Origin: Novosphingobium sp.
Lineage (GTDB): Bacteria; Pseudomonadota; Alphaproteobacteria; Sphingomonadales; Sphingomonadaceae
DNA length: 50,318 nucleotides
Assembly: GCF_020852455.1 (NCBI RefSeq)
Contig: NZ_JADZAT010000025.1
Location: 1-50,318 of the forward strand
Reading direction: 5' to 3'
The position numbers and the translations under genes are program-made. Below, one piece after another: positions 1 to 9,125 of the stretch. How positions within the stretch are numbered: position 1 is the stretch's first letter; every line of letters begins with the position of its first letter. Under the pieces are notes generated by a model. It was not told the DNA's origin. It did not search any database and saw only the letters and a list, made by a program, of their open reading frames with translations.

Positions 1-19
1 CCCGCCGAGATCGCCGGCC

Positions 20-51
20 AACGTGTCTGGGGGCATACCCCCAGACACGTT
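20..51. repeat. Perfect 14-bp inverted repeat with 4-nt loop
   Basis: The two arms AACGTGTCTGGGGG (20-33) and CCCCCAGACACGTT (38-51) are perfect reverse complements around CATA. The repeat lies 9 bp beyond the stop codon of the minus-strand gene at 61-1083, so it could form a very stable hairpin at the 3' end of that transcript. There is no T-run on either side, so it is not a textbook intrinsic terminator. It could also be a protein-binding site or a mobile-element end; the sequence alone does not decide. Confidence 0.75.
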
Positions 52-60
52 GCCATCCCA

Positions 61-1083
61 TCAAACAACCATCATGAAAGAGCCAGACTCTCCCTCTGAA
101 TGGTAACAATCAGGGGAGCACGTCACCTTGGCTGAACCATTTGCTCCTATTATTGTAATTTCAGGCTCCCATTCATCGGCAAGATCAGGCGGACTAACAG
201 AATCCAGATCGAGACGGATGAACGATCTGAGGATCGACTGAAACGTTTCGGTGTCACGCGCCCAATGGATAACACCGTCGAAATCTTCGGTCAGCTGATG
301 AGTGAGTTGGAGAGATGAGCGAAGGTTTGCGCCGACCGGACTTTCGACTTGCACAATCGCGATCTTGTTACCGCCGACCCATCGCACGATGTCGGCAGGC
401 ATCTCATGCGAATAGTTGCGCCTGCCATCCCAAACTGCCGCCCGAATAGTCTTGCCGCCCGGCGTCGTGATCCGAAAGATCCATGGGGTATCCTCTTGCT
501 CGACCCCTTGCGTGGCGTAAAATTTAGGCGGTGGCGGGCGGTCGAGAATTGCCGCCTTATGCTCAAGAATCCGACGATGTTGCATATCGGTCAGGCGGTC
601 GAGCTGCTTACCTTCTGGATCGAACTGCCGGATATGTTTTGAATATGAGACCGGCGCGGTGCCGGCGTCATACACGTCTGAATTTGGAAACGCGAACAGC
701 AGCAACTGGCCTGTGAAACTACGCAGAAGCCGCATCACGATGTCCCACGCGATGTCTTCATGAACTATCGGAACAATGTGGAGCGCAGCTCCCGGCGCTT
801 CCATCGCCAGCCGCTCGATGACAGCGATGCCGACCGCGCTGGACGTTTCTCCGTCACCAAGGCAGAAGCCGACATGAAGAGTTCGCGGCCCAACGATTGC
901 CCTGAATGCCCGCAAAATGATCCGGGTCGAATCCTGAATGGTGTGATCGCCTGTCAGTTCGCGGATACGCGCACCATTGATCGCAGCGACGGAGGGGAGC
1001 ACGTGAAGGTCGATCGTACCCCTGTAGCTATCGGTATCCGGCCAAGTCTCCCGTTCCTGCCTCTTTCGCTTTGCTTCGCCCAC
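61..1083 (-). CDS. Hypothetical protein downstream of a toxin-antitoxin pair
   Basis: A 340-residue protein I do not recognise. It starts MGEAKRKR, a basic N-terminus, and ends with a short Cys/Ser-containing tail (CSPDCYHSE). No signal peptide, membrane segment or obvious enzyme motif is visible. The start is a GTG at 1083 with a strong GGAGG ribosome binding site 5 nt upstream, and that site lies in the 16-bp gap after the GNAT toxin stop. It is therefore probably co-transcribed with the toxin-antitoxin genes. Base composition is less GC-rich than the housekeeping block, in keeping with an accessory origin. A role in the same system is inference; it could also be an unrelated cargo gene. 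Confidence 0.7.
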   Translation of the reverse strand: MGEAKRKRQERETWPDTDSYRGTIDLHVLPSVAAINGARIRELTGDHTIQDSTRIILRAFRAIVGPRTLHVGFCLGDGETSSAVGIAVIERLAMEAPGAALHIVPIVHEDIAWDIVMRLLRSFTGQLLLFAFPNSDVYDAGTAPVSYSKHIRQFDPEGKQLDRLTDMQHRRILEHKAAILDRPPPPKFYATQGVEQEDTPWIFRITTPGGKTIRAAVWDGRRNYSHEMPADIVRWVGGNKIAIVQVESPVGANLRSSLQLTHQLTEDFDGVIHWARDTETFQSILRSFIRLDLDSVSPPDLADEWEPEITIIGANGSAKVTCSPDCYHSEGESGSFMMVV

Positions 1084-1099
1084 TCCTCAATCCTCCAAT

Positions 1100-1630
1100 C
1101 TAGCTGAATGCTGCGATCACAGTCTCAATGGGGAGGAACAGCGTTCGGCTGTCTTCGGGATATTCGATGAACTCAGCGGAGCGGAGGTAAAACCGCCTAG
1201 CGGCATCGTCTTTCGCATGGACCAGCACGGCGCCAATGCCGATGCTCTGGGAAGCGATTGCGATCCGGCGCAACGCTTCCGACAGAATATCGGCTCCGAG
1301 TCCCTTTCCCGCATAGTCGCGATCGACGGCCAAACGCCCGATTACCGAGACCGGAATTGTATCGGGCGCATTGCGACGAATCCTGCCAGGAGCAGATACA
1401 CGCTCGACCGCGCCCGCGGAAATGCAGAAATAAGCGACCACCCGATATTGATCGCAAACGACATAAGTGCGCGAGAACCGGCTTTCGTTTTTCAGAGCCC
1501 GATTACGTAGCCAGTCATTCAACGCTGGTTCGTCGCAATCGAATTCCGACAAATCGTGTGCAGCGGTTAGTGGAACTGGAGCGAAAAGACCAGCGTCAGG
1601 ACGCTCCGTTGCGCCCCCTAATTTTGCCAT
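1100..1630 (-). CDS. GNAT-family acetyltransferase toxin (TacT/AtaT-like)
   Basis: A 176-residue GNAT acetyltransferase. The acetyl-CoA loop is visible as DYAGKGLGADIL, followed by a HAKDDAARRFY segment in which the Tyr matches the proposed catalytic Tyr of TacT-type toxins; the usual YGF is replaced by SAEF. Known members block translation by acetylating the amino group of charged aminoacyl-tRNA. The start overlaps the end of the DUF1778 antitoxin gene by 13 nt, which is the normal antitoxin-first arrangement of this type II family. A GNAT enzyme outside a toxin system is unlikely given the partner. Target tRNA is not predictable from sequence. Confidence 0.9.
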   Translation of the reverse strand: MAKLGGATERPDAGLFAPVPLTAAHDLSEFDCDEPALNDWLRNRALKNESRFSRTYVVCDQYRVVAYFCISAGAVERVSAPGRIRRNAPDTIPVSVIGRLAVDRDYAGKGLGADILSEALRRIAIASQSIGIGAVLVHAKDDAARRFYLRSAEFIEYPEDSRTLFLPIETVIAAFS

Positions 1631-1959
1631 GCCGGCACTCGGCGCAGCAGAGATCGCAGCTTCTGTCCCGGTGCGGGAGGATTGTCGAGCGCATGCATGA
1701 AGGCATCGTAGCGCTCGGAATCCAGTACGAATAATCGCTGGTCGAGAAGGACATCGATTGCTTGTTTCCGGGCACTTTCGACCATGAACTCTGTGCGCGT
1801 CTTCCCCAATACCGCTGCTGCATTGTCTATGATCTGGCGAGTGTTGGCTTCGATCCGCAGGTTGATACTCCCCTTCGTATCGGCAGCCGAGGACCGCTCG
1901 ACTACCATTGTAGCCGTCCGATCAGAGCTTTCAGAAGAGGATGTGGGAGCCTTCGACAT
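1618..1959 (-). CDS. DUF1778 ribbon-helix-helix antitoxin
   Basis: About 113 residues. An N-terminal Ser/Thr-rich stretch precedes a ribbon-helix-helix segment (GSINLRIEANTRQIIDNAA) and a C-terminal tail (LDNPPAPGQKLRSLL) typical of DUF1778 antitoxins that wrap around and neutralise a GNAT toxin. These proteins also repress their own operon. I chose the ATG at 1959 over a TTG at 1995 because that TTG is part of a perfect -35 box, TTGACA, and the predicted transcript would begin at or next to the ATG at 1959. The gene overlaps the toxin gene by 13 nt, implying coupled translation. Confidence 0.9.
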   Translation of the reverse strand: MSKAPTSSSESSDRTATMVVERSSAADTKGSINLRIEANTRQIIDNAAAVLGKTRTEFMVESARKQAIDVLLDQRLFVLDSERYDAFMHALDNPPAPGQKLRSLLRRVPAWQN

Positions 1960-1966
1960 GCCAAAC

Positions 1967-1995
1967 AATATGCTCTTGCGTATCCACAATGTCAA
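1967..1995 (-). promoter_or_regulatory. Sigma-70-type promoter of the antitoxin operon
   Basis: Read on the minus strand, TTGACA (1995-1990) is followed by a 17-bp spacer and CATATT (1972-1967). The antitoxin ATG begins 8 nt beyond the -10 element, where transcription should start, so the mRNA is probably leaderless or nearly so. The RHH antitoxin is expected to bind here, but no clear operator palindrome was identified. Confidence 0.65.
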
Positions 1996-2337
1996 TACAA
2001 ATAGTTGGTATGGCCCTTGCGCTGTGGGTGTGTAATCAGCTTGCCTAAAGTAGCTCGTCCAACTTATCTCAAACTAGCAGTAGACCGCTCAGCGATCTCG
2101 AAAGCGCCGAATGAACGCCAGCTAATCCACATTTGAGGCTTCAAAGACGGCTATTCGAAGTGTCCAACCATCCACCCCAATTTTCCTACATCCCCGCCGG
2201 CTGCTACCTTCTCACCGGCTCTTTGTATCGTGAAAACCATCATGTCCGCGCGGTTCTATGGACATAACGGCGCGCCGGGGATGCACTTTGTCAACTAAAC
2301 CCCGGCGTGACGCTGCGACTCGGGGTCTGGACCGCGC
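1996..2337. other. Non-coding stretch between the accessory genes and the chromosomal block
   Basis: No credible gene lies here; the reading frames crossing it are continuations or shadows. It holds a 6-bp inverted repeat, ATGTCC (2242-2247) and GGACAT (2260-2265), with a 12-nt loop, and the hairpin near 2299-2326. The first part is AT-rich compared with the rest of the window and composition shifts to high GC after about 2200, so the boundary of the accessory region probably lies here. I see no attachment-site duplication. Confidence 0.5.
2299..2326 (-). terminator. Possible weak terminator after the Fe-S protein gene
   Basis: On the minus strand ACCCCG (2326-2321) can pair with CGGGGT (2304-2299), followed by TTAGTT. 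It begins 11 nt after the stop of the Fe-S gene. The stem is short, the loop is 16 nt and the T-run is poor, so this is tentative. Confidence 0.35.
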
Positions 2338-3030
2338 TCAGTCGCGGGCGGCGAGGAAGGCGCGCATGCCGAAGCGGGCCTGGTCGGGGCGGTGCGCGAA
2401 CGGGCGGCCGACCGGGCAGGCCAGCCGGGCCTGGCAGCCCTGGTCCATGCAGGTCTGGCCCGCCGGACTGCGCAGCCAGCCGGCGCAGGCGGCGACATCG
2501 TAGCCGGCCTGGCCGAAGGCGCTGACCGGGCAGGCGGTGAGGCAGGGCTGGTCGGCGCAGCTGGCGCAAGGCGAGGGGGCTTGCGCGGCCGGGGGCCAGT
2601 CGATCGGCTCGGCAAAGGCCAGCGCGCCGCGATAGCTGTGCCACAACCCGTAGTCGGGGTGGATCAGCAGCCCGAGCGGGGAGGGGGCCAGCGGCTCGGC
2701 CCGCTGGGCCCAGCGCTGGAACGGCCAGTAGGGCGGCCCGCCGAACGGGTACAGCGCCTGCGCGCCAAGGTGCCGGGCAAGCTCGCCCAGGCAGCGCTCG
2801 CTCCAGCGGTCAAGCGGATCGGGGCGGCCGTCGCCGGCTTCGGGGGAGCGGGCAAAGCTGTCCCAGCCGGTGCGGCCGATCAGGCCGACCAGCACGATCT
2901 GGTGCATGCCCGCCAGCAGCCCGGTCTGCTCCTCCGGTTCGAGGCGGAGCGCCCCGCGCAGCGCCAGTCCGGCCTGTTCGACTGCTTGCCGGATCCCGTC
3001 CCGGTTCACGCTTGGCTGCGCCGTGTTCAT
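2338..3030 (-). CDS. 4Fe-4S cluster (ferredoxin-like) protein
   Basis: A 230-residue soluble protein with two cysteine groups near the C-terminus: CASCADQPCLTACP, and later CMDQGCQARLACPVGR. They resemble the ferredoxin-like domain of epoxyqueuosine reductase-type proteins, although the first motif has four residues rather than two between its second and third cysteines. An electron-transfer role is likely; partner and substrate are unknown. I chose the ATG at 3030 rather than the longer frame to 3174 because the extension has no family-like sequence and runs into the rpsB upstream region. The gene is divergent from rpsB. Confidence 0.75.
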   Translation of the reverse strand: MNTAQPSVNRDGIRQAVEQAGLALRGALRLEPEEQTGLLAGMHQIVLVGLIGRTGWDSFARSPEAGDGRPDPLDRWSERCLGELARHLGAQALYPFGGPPYWPFQRWAQRAEPLAPSPLGLLIHPDYGLWHSYRGALAFAEPIDWPPAAQAPSPCASCADQPCLTACPVSAFGQAGYDVAACAGWLRSPAGQTCMDQGCQARLACPVGRPFAHRPDQARFGMRAFLAARD

Positions 3031-3260
3031 CCGCCTGTCATTGCAGCGCGCCGGAACTTTGCAATGCAAGATGTGCCCGCCGGAAGCGGGTAGGGCCGAA
3101 ATTAGCGCTGGATTCTGCCGCGCAACCCGGCTAAGGGCGCGCGGCCTGCGGGATCTCCTCGCGGGCAAATCCACATGGGAAGCACCATAACCCGGTGCCG
3201 TTTAGCGGGGTCTCCGCGCGGTTCCAGCTTCCCAGAGGTGCAACCGGAAAGGAATTACCT

Positions 3261-4070
3261 ATGGCGGCTCCTGTCGTCACCATGCAGCAATTGATCGAGG
3301 CCGGCGCTCACTTCGGCCACCAGACCCACCGCTGGAACCCGCGGATGAAGCCGTACATCTTCGGCGCCCGCAACGGCATCCACATCCTTGACCTGTCGCA
3401 GACCGTGCCGCTGTTCGCGCGCGCTCTCGAATTCATCGACGCCACTGTCCGCGCGGGCGGCAAGGTGCTGTTCGTCGGCACCAAGCGCCAGGCGCAGGAA
3501 CCGGTGGCCCAGGCCGCCCGTCAGTGCGGCCAGCACTTCGTCAACCACCGCTGGCTGGGCGGCATGCTGACCAACTGGAAGACCATCAGCCAGTCGATCA
3601 AGCGCCTCAAGAGCCTGGAAGAACGCCTGTCGGGCGACACTGCGGGCCTGACCAAGAAGGAAGTGCTTCAGCTGACCCGCGAACGCGACAAGCTGGAACT
3701 GTCGCTGGGCGGCATCCGCGACATGGGCGGCATTCCCGACGTGATGTTCGTGATCGACGCCAACAAGGAAGAGCTGGCGATCAAGGAAGCCAACGTGCTG
3801 GGTATCCCGGTTGTCGCGATCCTCGATTCGAACGTCTCGCCCGATGGCATCGCCTTCCCGGTTCCGGCCAACGACGATGCCAGCCGCGCGCTGCGCCTCT
3901 ATTGCGAAGCGGTTGCCGCTGCCGCGACCAAGGGCCGTCAGGAAGCCGTGGTCGATTCGGGTGCCGATATCGGCGCGCAGGAAGTGGCCCCGGTTGAAGA
4001 AGCCGTGGTCGAAGCTCCGGTTGCCGAAGAAGCTGCTCCTGCTGCTGAAGAAACCGCGACCGAAGCCTGA
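3261..4070 (+). CDS. rpsB: 30S ribosomal protein uS2
   Basis: Ribosomal protein S2 of the small subunit, about 269 residues. The N-terminus [20 protein letters not shown] and the internal [10 protein letters not shown] and GIPDVMFV segments are family hallmarks. The start is the ATG at 3261 behind GGAAAGGAA; an upstream in-frame start at 3195 has no homologous sequence. The last 40 or so residues are a Glu/Ala/Val-rich low-complexity tail (repeats of [11 protein letters not shown]), an extension often seen in alphaproteobacterial S2. It is followed by tsf after 75 bp, the usual order. Confidence 0.98.
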   Translation: MAAPVVTMQQLIEAGAHFGHQTHRWNPRMKPYIFGARNGIHILDLSQTVPLFARALEFIDATVRAGGKVLFVGTKRQAQEPVAQAARQCGQHFVNHRWLGGMLTNWKTISQSIKRLKSLEERLSGDTAGLTKKEVLQLTRERDKLELSLGGIRDMGGIPDVMFVIDANKEELAIKEANVLGIPVVAILDSNVSPDGIAFPVPANDDASRALRLYCEAVAAAATKGRQEAVVDSGADIGAQEVAPVEEAVVEAPVAEEAAPAAEETATEA

Positions 4071-4099
4071 GGGCCGGTCACAAACCTGTAGCGTGCCGG

Positions 4100-4116
4100 G
4101 GCCAGTGGCCCTGGCC
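4100..4116 (+). other. Stem-loop between rpsB and tsf
   Basis: GGCCAG (4100-4105) and CTGGCC (4111-4116) form a perfect 6-bp stem with a 5-nt loop in the rpsB-tsf gap. It is followed by GCCAGTTCATTTCT, which is only mildly T-rich. It could act as a partial attenuator or protect the rpsB mRNA 3' end; it is too short to call a terminator. Confidence 0.35.
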
Positions 4117-4145
4117 GCCAGTTCATTTCTAGAAGGACAAGTCAC

Positions 4146-5090
4146 ATGGCTTATACTGCCACTGACGTGAAGAACCTGCGCGAGCGCACCGGCGCCGGCA
4201 TGATGGATTGCAAGAAGGCGCTCGACGAAACCGGCGGCGATTTCGAAGCCGCGGTTGACGCGCTGCGCGCCAAGGGCCTGGCTGCCGTGGCCAAGAAGAG
4301 CAGCCGTACGGCCGCTGAAGGCCTGGTTGGCGTGGCCGTTGCCGGCACCAAGGGCGTTGCCGTCGAAGTCAATTCGGAAACCGATTTCGTCGCCAAGAAC
4401 GACCAGTTCCAGGACTTCGTGCGCAAGACCACCGAAGTCGCGCTGGGCGCCGCTGCGGACGATGTCGAAGCGCTCAAGGCTGCGGCCTATCCGGGCGGCG
4501 GCACCGTTGCCGACACGCTGACCAACAACGTCGCCACGATCGGCGAAAACCAGCAGGTTCGCCGGATGAAGACCGTTGCGGTTTCGAGCGGGCTGGTCGT
4601 GCCCTACATGCACAACGCCGCCGCGCCGATGCTCGGCAAGATCGGCGTGCTGGTCGCGCTGGAATCGGATGCCGGTGCCGACGTGCTCGAGCCGCTGGGC
4701 AAGCAGATCGCGATGCACATCGCCGCTGCCTTCCCGATGGCGCTTTCGGCCGATGACCTCGATCCCGAAGTGCTTGAGCGTGAACGCAAGATCGCGCTGG
4801 AAAAGGCCACCGAGGAAGCCGCCAAGACCGGCAAGGAAATCCCCGCCGATATCCTCGCCAAGCGCGCTGATGGTGCCGCCGCCAAGTTCGCCAAGGACAA
4901 CGCGCTGCTCAGCCAGATCTTCGTGATGGACAACAAGACCCCGGTCGCCCAGGTGGTCGAGCAGGCCGGCAAGGCCGCCGGCACCAAGATCGTGCTGAAG
5001 GACTATGTCCGCTTCCAGCTCGGCGAAGGCATCGAAAAGGCCGAAAGCGACTTCGCCGCCGAAGTCGCCGCTGCTGCGGGCTTGAACTAA
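4146..5090 (+). CDS. tsf: Elongation factor Ts
   Basis: EF-Ts, 314 residues, the nucleotide exchange factor for EF-Tu. The N-terminal UBA-like segment has the signature [16 protein letters not shown], and the second signature ETDFVAKND follows near residue 80. The ATG at 4146 follows AGAAGGACAAG at good spacing. The gene ends before a strong intrinsic terminator at 5117, so rpsB-tsf is a separate transcription unit from pyrH. Confidence 0.98.
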   Translation: MAYTATDVKNLRERTGAGMMDCKKALDETGGDFEAAVDALRAKGLAAVAKKSSRTAAEGLVGVAVAGTKGVAVEVNSETDFVAKNDQFQDFVRKTTEVALGAAADDVEALKAAAYPGGGTVADTLTNNVATIGENQQVRRMKTVAVSSGLVVPYMHNAAAPMLGKIGVLVALESDAGADVLEPLGKQIAMHIAAAFPMALSADDLDPEVLERERKIALEKATEEAAKTGKEIPADILAKRADGAAAKFAKDNALLSQIFVMDNKTPVAQVVEQAGKAAGTKIVLKDYVRFQLGEGIEKAESDFAAEVAAAAGLN

Positions 5091-5116
5091 GTCCGGCCGC
5101 AAGGCAGGCGCAGAAC

Positions 5117-5146
5117 GGGCGTGGACCGCAGGGTCCGCGCCCTTTT
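5117..5146 (+). terminator. Intrinsic terminator after tsf
   Basis: An 11-bp stem (GGGCGTGGACC, 5117-5127, with GGTCCGCGCCC, 5132-5142; one G-U pair), a 4-nt loop, then TTTT. It sits 27 bp after the tsf stop. Confidence 0.85.
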
Positions 5147-5190
5147 CGCATGAATTATCCGTGCAGTTCTTGGCTTTGACCCACCTTGGG

Positions 5191-5196
5191 TATAAG
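5191..5196 (+). promoter_or_regulatory. Possible -10 element of the pyrH operon promoter
   Basis: TATAAG lies 36 bp before the pyrH start, in the gap after the tsf terminator, and is followed by a GC-rich discriminator (GCCGCTC). Candidate -35 boxes are TTCTTG with an 18-bp spacer or TTGGCT with 15 bp; neither is strong. Confidence 0.4.
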
Positions 5197-5231
5197 GCCG
5201 CTCAAACCTTCCGAAAGTGAAGCGCAAACGC

Positions 5232-5954
5232 ATGTCGAAGCCCGCCTACAAACGCATCCTCCTCAAGCTCTCCGGCGAAGTGCTGATGGGCAACCAGCAG
5301 TTCGGGATCGATCCGGAATTCGTTGCCGAACTGGCCAGGGAAGTGAAGGCGGCCAAGGATACCGGGCTGGAGCTGTGCCTGGTGATCGGCGGCGGCAATA
5401 TCTTTCGCGGCATGGCCGGCGCGGCCAAGGGGATGGACCGCGCCCAGGCCGATTACATGGGCATGCTGGCCACGGTGATGAACGCACTGGCGATGCAGAA
5501 CGCGCTGGAGCAGTTGGGGGTCCACACCCGGGTGCAGAGCGCGGTCGAGATGGACAAGGTCTGCGAACCCGTCATCCGCCGCCGCGCCGAACGTCACCTT
5601 GAAAAGGGCCGGGTGGTGATCTTCGCCGCCGGGGTGGGTGCGCCCTATTTCACTACCGACAGCGGGGCCGCGCTGCGGGCTGCCGAAATGCAGTGCGACG
5701 CGCTGCTCAAGGGCACATCGGTCGATGGGGTCTATGACAGCGATCCCAAGCACAACCCCAACGCCAAGCGTTACGATAGCGTCGATTACGACACGGTGCT
5801 GGCGCAAAACCTGAAAGTGATGGATGCCAGCGCCGTGGCGCTGTGCCGTGACAACAACATCCCGATCGTCGTCTTCTCGATCCGCGAGAAGGGCAACCTA
5901 GCCCGCGTGCTCGCCGGGGCGGGGACACAGACCGTTGTTAAGAAGGAACTGTAA
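5232..5954 (+). CDS. pyrH: UMP kinase
   Basis: Uridylate kinase of the amino-acid kinase fold, 240 residues, converting UMP to UDP in pyrimidine nucleotide synthesis. The phosphate-binding N-terminus [14 protein letters not shown] and the glycine-rich [12 protein letters not shown] loop are visible, as is the [12 protein letters not shown] segment. The ATG at 5232 (MSKPAYKR) is preferred to a GTG at 5217 that adds only MKRKR. It is followed after 2 bp by frr, the standard pair; an AAGAAGGAACTG at the pyrH end supplies the frr ribosome binding site. Confidence 0.98.
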   Translation: MSKPAYKRILLKLSGEVLMGNQQFGIDPEFVAELAREVKAAKDTGLELCLVIGGGNIFRGMAGAAKGMDRAQADYMGMLATVMNALAMQNALEQLGVHTRVQSAVEMDKVCEPVIRRRAERHLEKGRVVIFAAGVGAPYFTTDSGAALRAAEMQCDALLKGTSVDGVYDSDPKHNPNAKRYDSVDYDTVLAQNLKVMDASAVALCRDNNIPIVVFSIREKGNLARVLAGAGTQTVVKKEL

Positions 5955-5956
5955 TC

Positions 5957-6514
5957 ATGGCCAAATATGACAAGGCCGACCTTGAGCGCCGGATGAAGGG
6001 CGCGGTGGAATCGCTGCGGCATGATCTGGGCGGCCTGCGCACCGGCCGCGCCAACACCACGTTGCTCGATCCGATCACGGTCGAAGTCTATGGCAGCCAC
6101 ATGCCGCTGAACCAGGTGGCCACGGTCAGCGCGCCCGAACCGCGCCTGCTTTCGGTGCAGGTCTGGGACAAGTCGAACATCGGCCCGGTTGAAAAGGCGA
6201 TCCGTTCGGCCGGGCTGGGGCTCAACCCGATCAACGATGGCAACAACCTGCGCCTGCCGATCCCCGACCTGACCGAGGAACGCCGCAAGGAATTGGCCAA
6301 GCTGGCGCATTCCTACGCCGAAAAGGCCCGTGTCGCGATCCGCAACGTCCGCCGCGACGGAATGGATGCGCTCAAGACCGATGAAAACAAGAAGGAAATC
6401 GGCGAGGACGAGCGCAAGCGCGGTGAAGCCGAAGTGCAAAAGCTGACCGACGAGATGATCAAGGAAGCCGACGGCGTGGCGGCGCAGAAGGAACAGGAAA
6501 TCCTCGGCAAGTGA
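5957..6514 (+). CDS. frr: Ribosome recycling factor
   Basis: RRF, 185 residues, the usual length. With EF-G it splits post-termination ribosomes. The [20 protein letters not shown] segment and the C-terminal helical hairpin region rich in Lys and Glu are characteristic. The start ATG lies 2 bp after the pyrH stop, so translation is probably coupled. uppS starts 36 bp downstream. Confidence 0.98.
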   Translation: MAKYDKADLERRMKGAVESLRHDLGGLRTGRANTTLLDPITVEVYGSHMPLNQVATVSAPEPRLLSVQVWDKSNIGPVEKAIRSAGLGLNPINDGNNLRLPIPDLTEERRKELAKLAHSYAEKARVAIRNVRRDGMDALKTDENKKEIGEDERKRGEAEVQKLTDEMIKEADGVAAQKEQEILGK

Positions 6515-6550
6515 TCCTTCGGCAAGCTCTGGACGAGCGGGTCATGCGCC

Positions 6551-7225
6551 ATGTCTAAGGCCCGTCACGTCGCCATCATCATGGATGGCAACGGGCGCTG
6601 GGCCAAGAAGCGCCACCTGCCGCGGGCCGTGGGGCACCAGCGCGGGGTTGAGGCCGTACGCGAGGTGGTGCGCGCGGCACGGCGCATGGGGCTTGAAGCG
6701 CTGACGCTCTACGCCTTCAGCACCGAAAACTGGCGCCGTCCCGAAGAGGAAGTTTCGGCGCTGATGGGGCTGCTCAAGCGCTATATCATTGCCGATCTCG
6801 AAGAATTCATCGCCAACAATGTGCGCCTGAAGATCATCGGCAATTACAAATCCTTGTCGGCCGATATTGTCGATCTGCTGGAAGATGCGCTGGCCAAGAC
6901 CGCGCACAATGACGGCACGACGCTGGTGGTCGCGCTCAATTATGGTTCGCAGGATGAAATTGCCCGCGCCGCCGCGCAGGCTGCAGCCAAAGGCGAAGTG
7001 ACGATCGAGAGCATCGGGGCCGAACTCGATACCGCCGGCCTGCCGCCGCTCGACCTGCTGATCCGCACTTCGGGCGAAGTGCGGCTGTCGAACTTCCTGC
7101 TGTGGCAGGCGGCCTATGCCGAGATGCTCTTCGTCGAAACGCTATGGCCCGATTTCACCCCGGCGCACCTCGAAGCCGCGCTGGCTGAATTTGCCGGGAG
7201 GGAACGACGCTATGGCGGACGCTGA
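6551..7225 (+). CDS. uppS: Isoprenyl transferase (undecaprenyl diphosphate synthase)
   Basis: cis-Prenyltransferase, 224 residues, which makes the C55 lipid carrier for peptidoglycan and other envelope polymers. The active-site [11 protein letters not shown] motif with the catalytic Asp at residue 12, the [10 protein letters not shown] motif, and the [16 protein letters not shown] motif are all present. The last is normally IRTGGE, so a Ser replaces one Gly. The end overlaps the cdsA start by 14 bp. Confidence 0.97.
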   Translation: MSKARHVAIIMDGNGRWAKKRHLPRAVGHQRGVEAVREVVRAARRMGLEALTLYAFSTENWRRPEEEVSALMGLLKRYIIADLEEFIANNVRLKIIGNYKSLSADIVDLLEDALAKTAHNDGTTLVVALNYGSQDEIARAAAQAAAKGEVTIESIGAELDTAGLPPLDLLIRTSGEVRLSNFLLWQAAYAEMLFVETLWPDFTPAHLEAALAEFAGRERRYGGR

Positions 7226-7970
7226 GGCACAGCCGAAGAAGAGCGACCTCAAGGTGCGCGTCGCCTCGGCGCTGGTCATGCTGGGCGTGGCGGGCACGGC
7301 ACTTTGGCTGGGAGGCTGGTTCTGGGCCCTGTTCGTCGGCGCAGTGGCGCTGGGCGTGGTCTGGGAGTGGTGGAACCTGGTGCGCGGCTTCGTGCCCGGG
7401 CTGGTCGGACTGGTCCTGTGGATGCTGGGCGGGCTGGTCTATGTCGGGCTGGCGGCGTTGATGTTCGTGGTGCTGCGCGAGGATCCGGCGACCGGCTGGC
7501 CGATGTTGCTGCTGGTGCTGCTGGGCGTGATCGGCACCGATGTTGGCGCTTATTTTGCCGGGCGGACTTTGGGTGGGCCCAAGATCGCTCCCGCGATCAG
7601 TCCGTCGAAGACCTGGTCAGGGCTGGGCGGGGGCATGTTGGGGGCCGGGCTGATGATCTATCTGGCCTTGATCCTGAACCAGTACCTGGTCCGCAGCTAT
7701 CTGCTGACCGCGCACGGCGCTAGCGATCTTGCCGCAGATCAGATCGTTGCGCCCAAATTGCTCGGCTGCCTGCTGGCCGGCGCTGTGCTGGCGGTAATCG
7801 CGCAGAGCGGCGATTTCTTTGAAAGCTGGATGAAGCGCCGCGCCGGGGTCAAGGATTCCAGCCAGCTGATCCCTGGCCACGGCGGCCTGTTTGACCGCGC
7901 TGACGGCATGCTGGCGGTGATGTTCGCGATCGGCCTGCTGTCGGTCCATTCGTTCGTGTTCAGCCAGTGA
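7212..7970 (+). CDS. cdsA: Phosphatidate cytidylyltransferase
   Basis: CDP-diacylglycerol synthase, 252 residues, an inner-membrane enzyme forming CDP-DAG from phosphatidate and CTP for all phospholipids. Several hydrophobic segments are followed by the family signature [18 protein letters not shown]. The ATG at 7212 (MADAEAQ) overlaps uppS by 14 bp; the longer upstream frame is a shadow of uppS. Its TGA overlaps the GTG start of dxr, implying coupling. Confidence 0.97.
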   Translation: MADAEAQPKKSDLKVRVASALVMLGVAGTALWLGGWFWALFVGAVALGVVWEWWNLVRGFVPGLVGLVLWMLGGLVYVGLAALMFVVLREDPATGWPMLLLVLLGVIGTDVGAYFAGRTLGGPKIAPAISPSKTWSGLGGGMLGAGLMIYLALILNQYLVRSYLLTAHGASDLAADQIVAPKLLGCLLAGAVLAVIAQSGDFFESWMKRRAGVKDSSQLIPGHGGLFDRADGMLAVMFAIGLLSVHSFVFSQ

Positions 7971-9124
7971 CCACGCGTTCGATTTCGATCCTCGGGGCAA
8001 CCGGTTCGATCGGCGCTTCGACGCTCGACCTGATCCGGCGTGAGCCGGGCAAGTGGCGGGTTGTGGCGCTGACCGCCAATTGCCAGGCTGCGGAACTGGC
8101 CCGCCTGGCGCGCGAATTTTCGGCCGAAGTGGCGGTGGTGGCGGACGAAAGCTGCCTGCCGGAACTGCGCGAGGCGCTGGCCGGTTCGCGAATTGCGGCG
8201 GCTGGCGGGGCCGGGGCACTGGTCGAAGCGGCAGCGCGTCCTGCGGACATTACCATCGCGGCGATCGTAGGCTGTGCCGGACTGGCGCCCACCATGGCCG
8301 CGATCGAGCAGGGCGGCACTGTTGCGCTGGCCAACAAGGAAGCGCTAGTTTCGGCCGGTGACGTCATGATCGAGGCCGTGCGGCGTCACGGCACCACGCT
8401 CTTGCCGGTCGATAGCGAACACAATGCGATCTTCCAGTGCCTGGCCGGAAACGATCCGGCGCATGTCCGCTCGATCACGCTGACTGCCAGCGGCGGCCCG
8501 TTTCGCGACTGGAGCGCGGAACAATTGGCCGCCGCAACGCCGGCGCAGGCGATCAGGCACCCCAACTGGGACATGGGCGCCAAGATCAGCGTTGATAGCG
8601 CGACCATGTTCAACAAGGGCCTCGAACTGATCGAGGCGCACCACCTGTTCCCGGTCGGGCTCGATAAGCTGCGGATCGTGGTCCATCCGCAATCGGTGGT
8701 CCATTCGATGGTCGAATACCGCGATGGATCGACGCTGGCGCAGCTTGGCCCGTCGGACATGCGGGTGCCGATCGCCTCATGCCTGGCCTGGCCGGCGCGG
8801 ATGGATACGCCGTGCGATCCGCTTGACCTTGCCGCACTGGGCGAACTGACCTTCCGTGCGCCGGACGAACAACGCTTTCCCGCCACCCGCCTGTGCCGCC
8901 AAGCTGCCGAGGCGGGCGGGGCGGCTCCGGCGGTGCTCAATGCTGCCAACGAAGTGGCGGTCGCAGCATTTCTTGCCGGACAGATTCCGTTCAGCCGGAT
9001 TGCGGTAATGGTCGAAGCAACGATGACGCGCTATACGCCCCCGGCCCCAACCTCGCTTGCCGAGGTGTTCGGTGTGGATACCGAAGCGCGGGCGCATGCG
9101 CGTGAATTGCTGGAGCTTGCCTGA
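7967..9124 (+). CDS. dxr: 1-deoxy-D-xylulose 5-phosphate reductoisomerase
   Basis: DXR, 385 residues, the second enzyme of the MEP isoprenoid pathway, NADPH dependent. The N-terminal ILGATGSIGASTLDL nucleotide-binding segment and the NKEALVSAGD and VDSEHNAIFQ active-site segments are seen. The start is a GTG whose last two bases form the cdsA stop (GTGA). It supplies precursors used by uppS two genes upstream. The rseP start follows directly after its stop. Confidence 0.97.
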   Translation: MTTRSISILGATGSIGASTLDLIRREPGKWRVVALTANCQAAELARLAREFSAEVAVVADESCLPELREALAGSRIAAAGGAGALVEAAARPADITIAAIVGCAGLAPTMAAIEQGGTVALANKEALVSAGDVMIEAVRRHGTTLLPVDSEHNAIFQCLAGNDPAHVRSITLTASGGPFRDWSAEQLAAATPAQAIRHPNWDMGAKISVDSATMFNKGLELIEAHHLFPVGLDKLRIVVHPQSVVHSMVEYRDGSTLAQLGPSDMRVPIASCLAWPARMDTPCDPLDLAALGELTFRAPDEQRFPATRLCRQAAEAGGAAPAVLNAANEVAVAAFLAGQIPFSRIAVMVEATMTRYTPPAPTSLAEVFGVDTEARAHARELLELA

Positions 9125-9125
9125 C

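Noticed and set aside
3255..5102. 615-residue open frame antisense to rpsB and tsf
   Set aside because: Shadow of two certain genes; no motif, spans an intergenic gap with no signal of its own.
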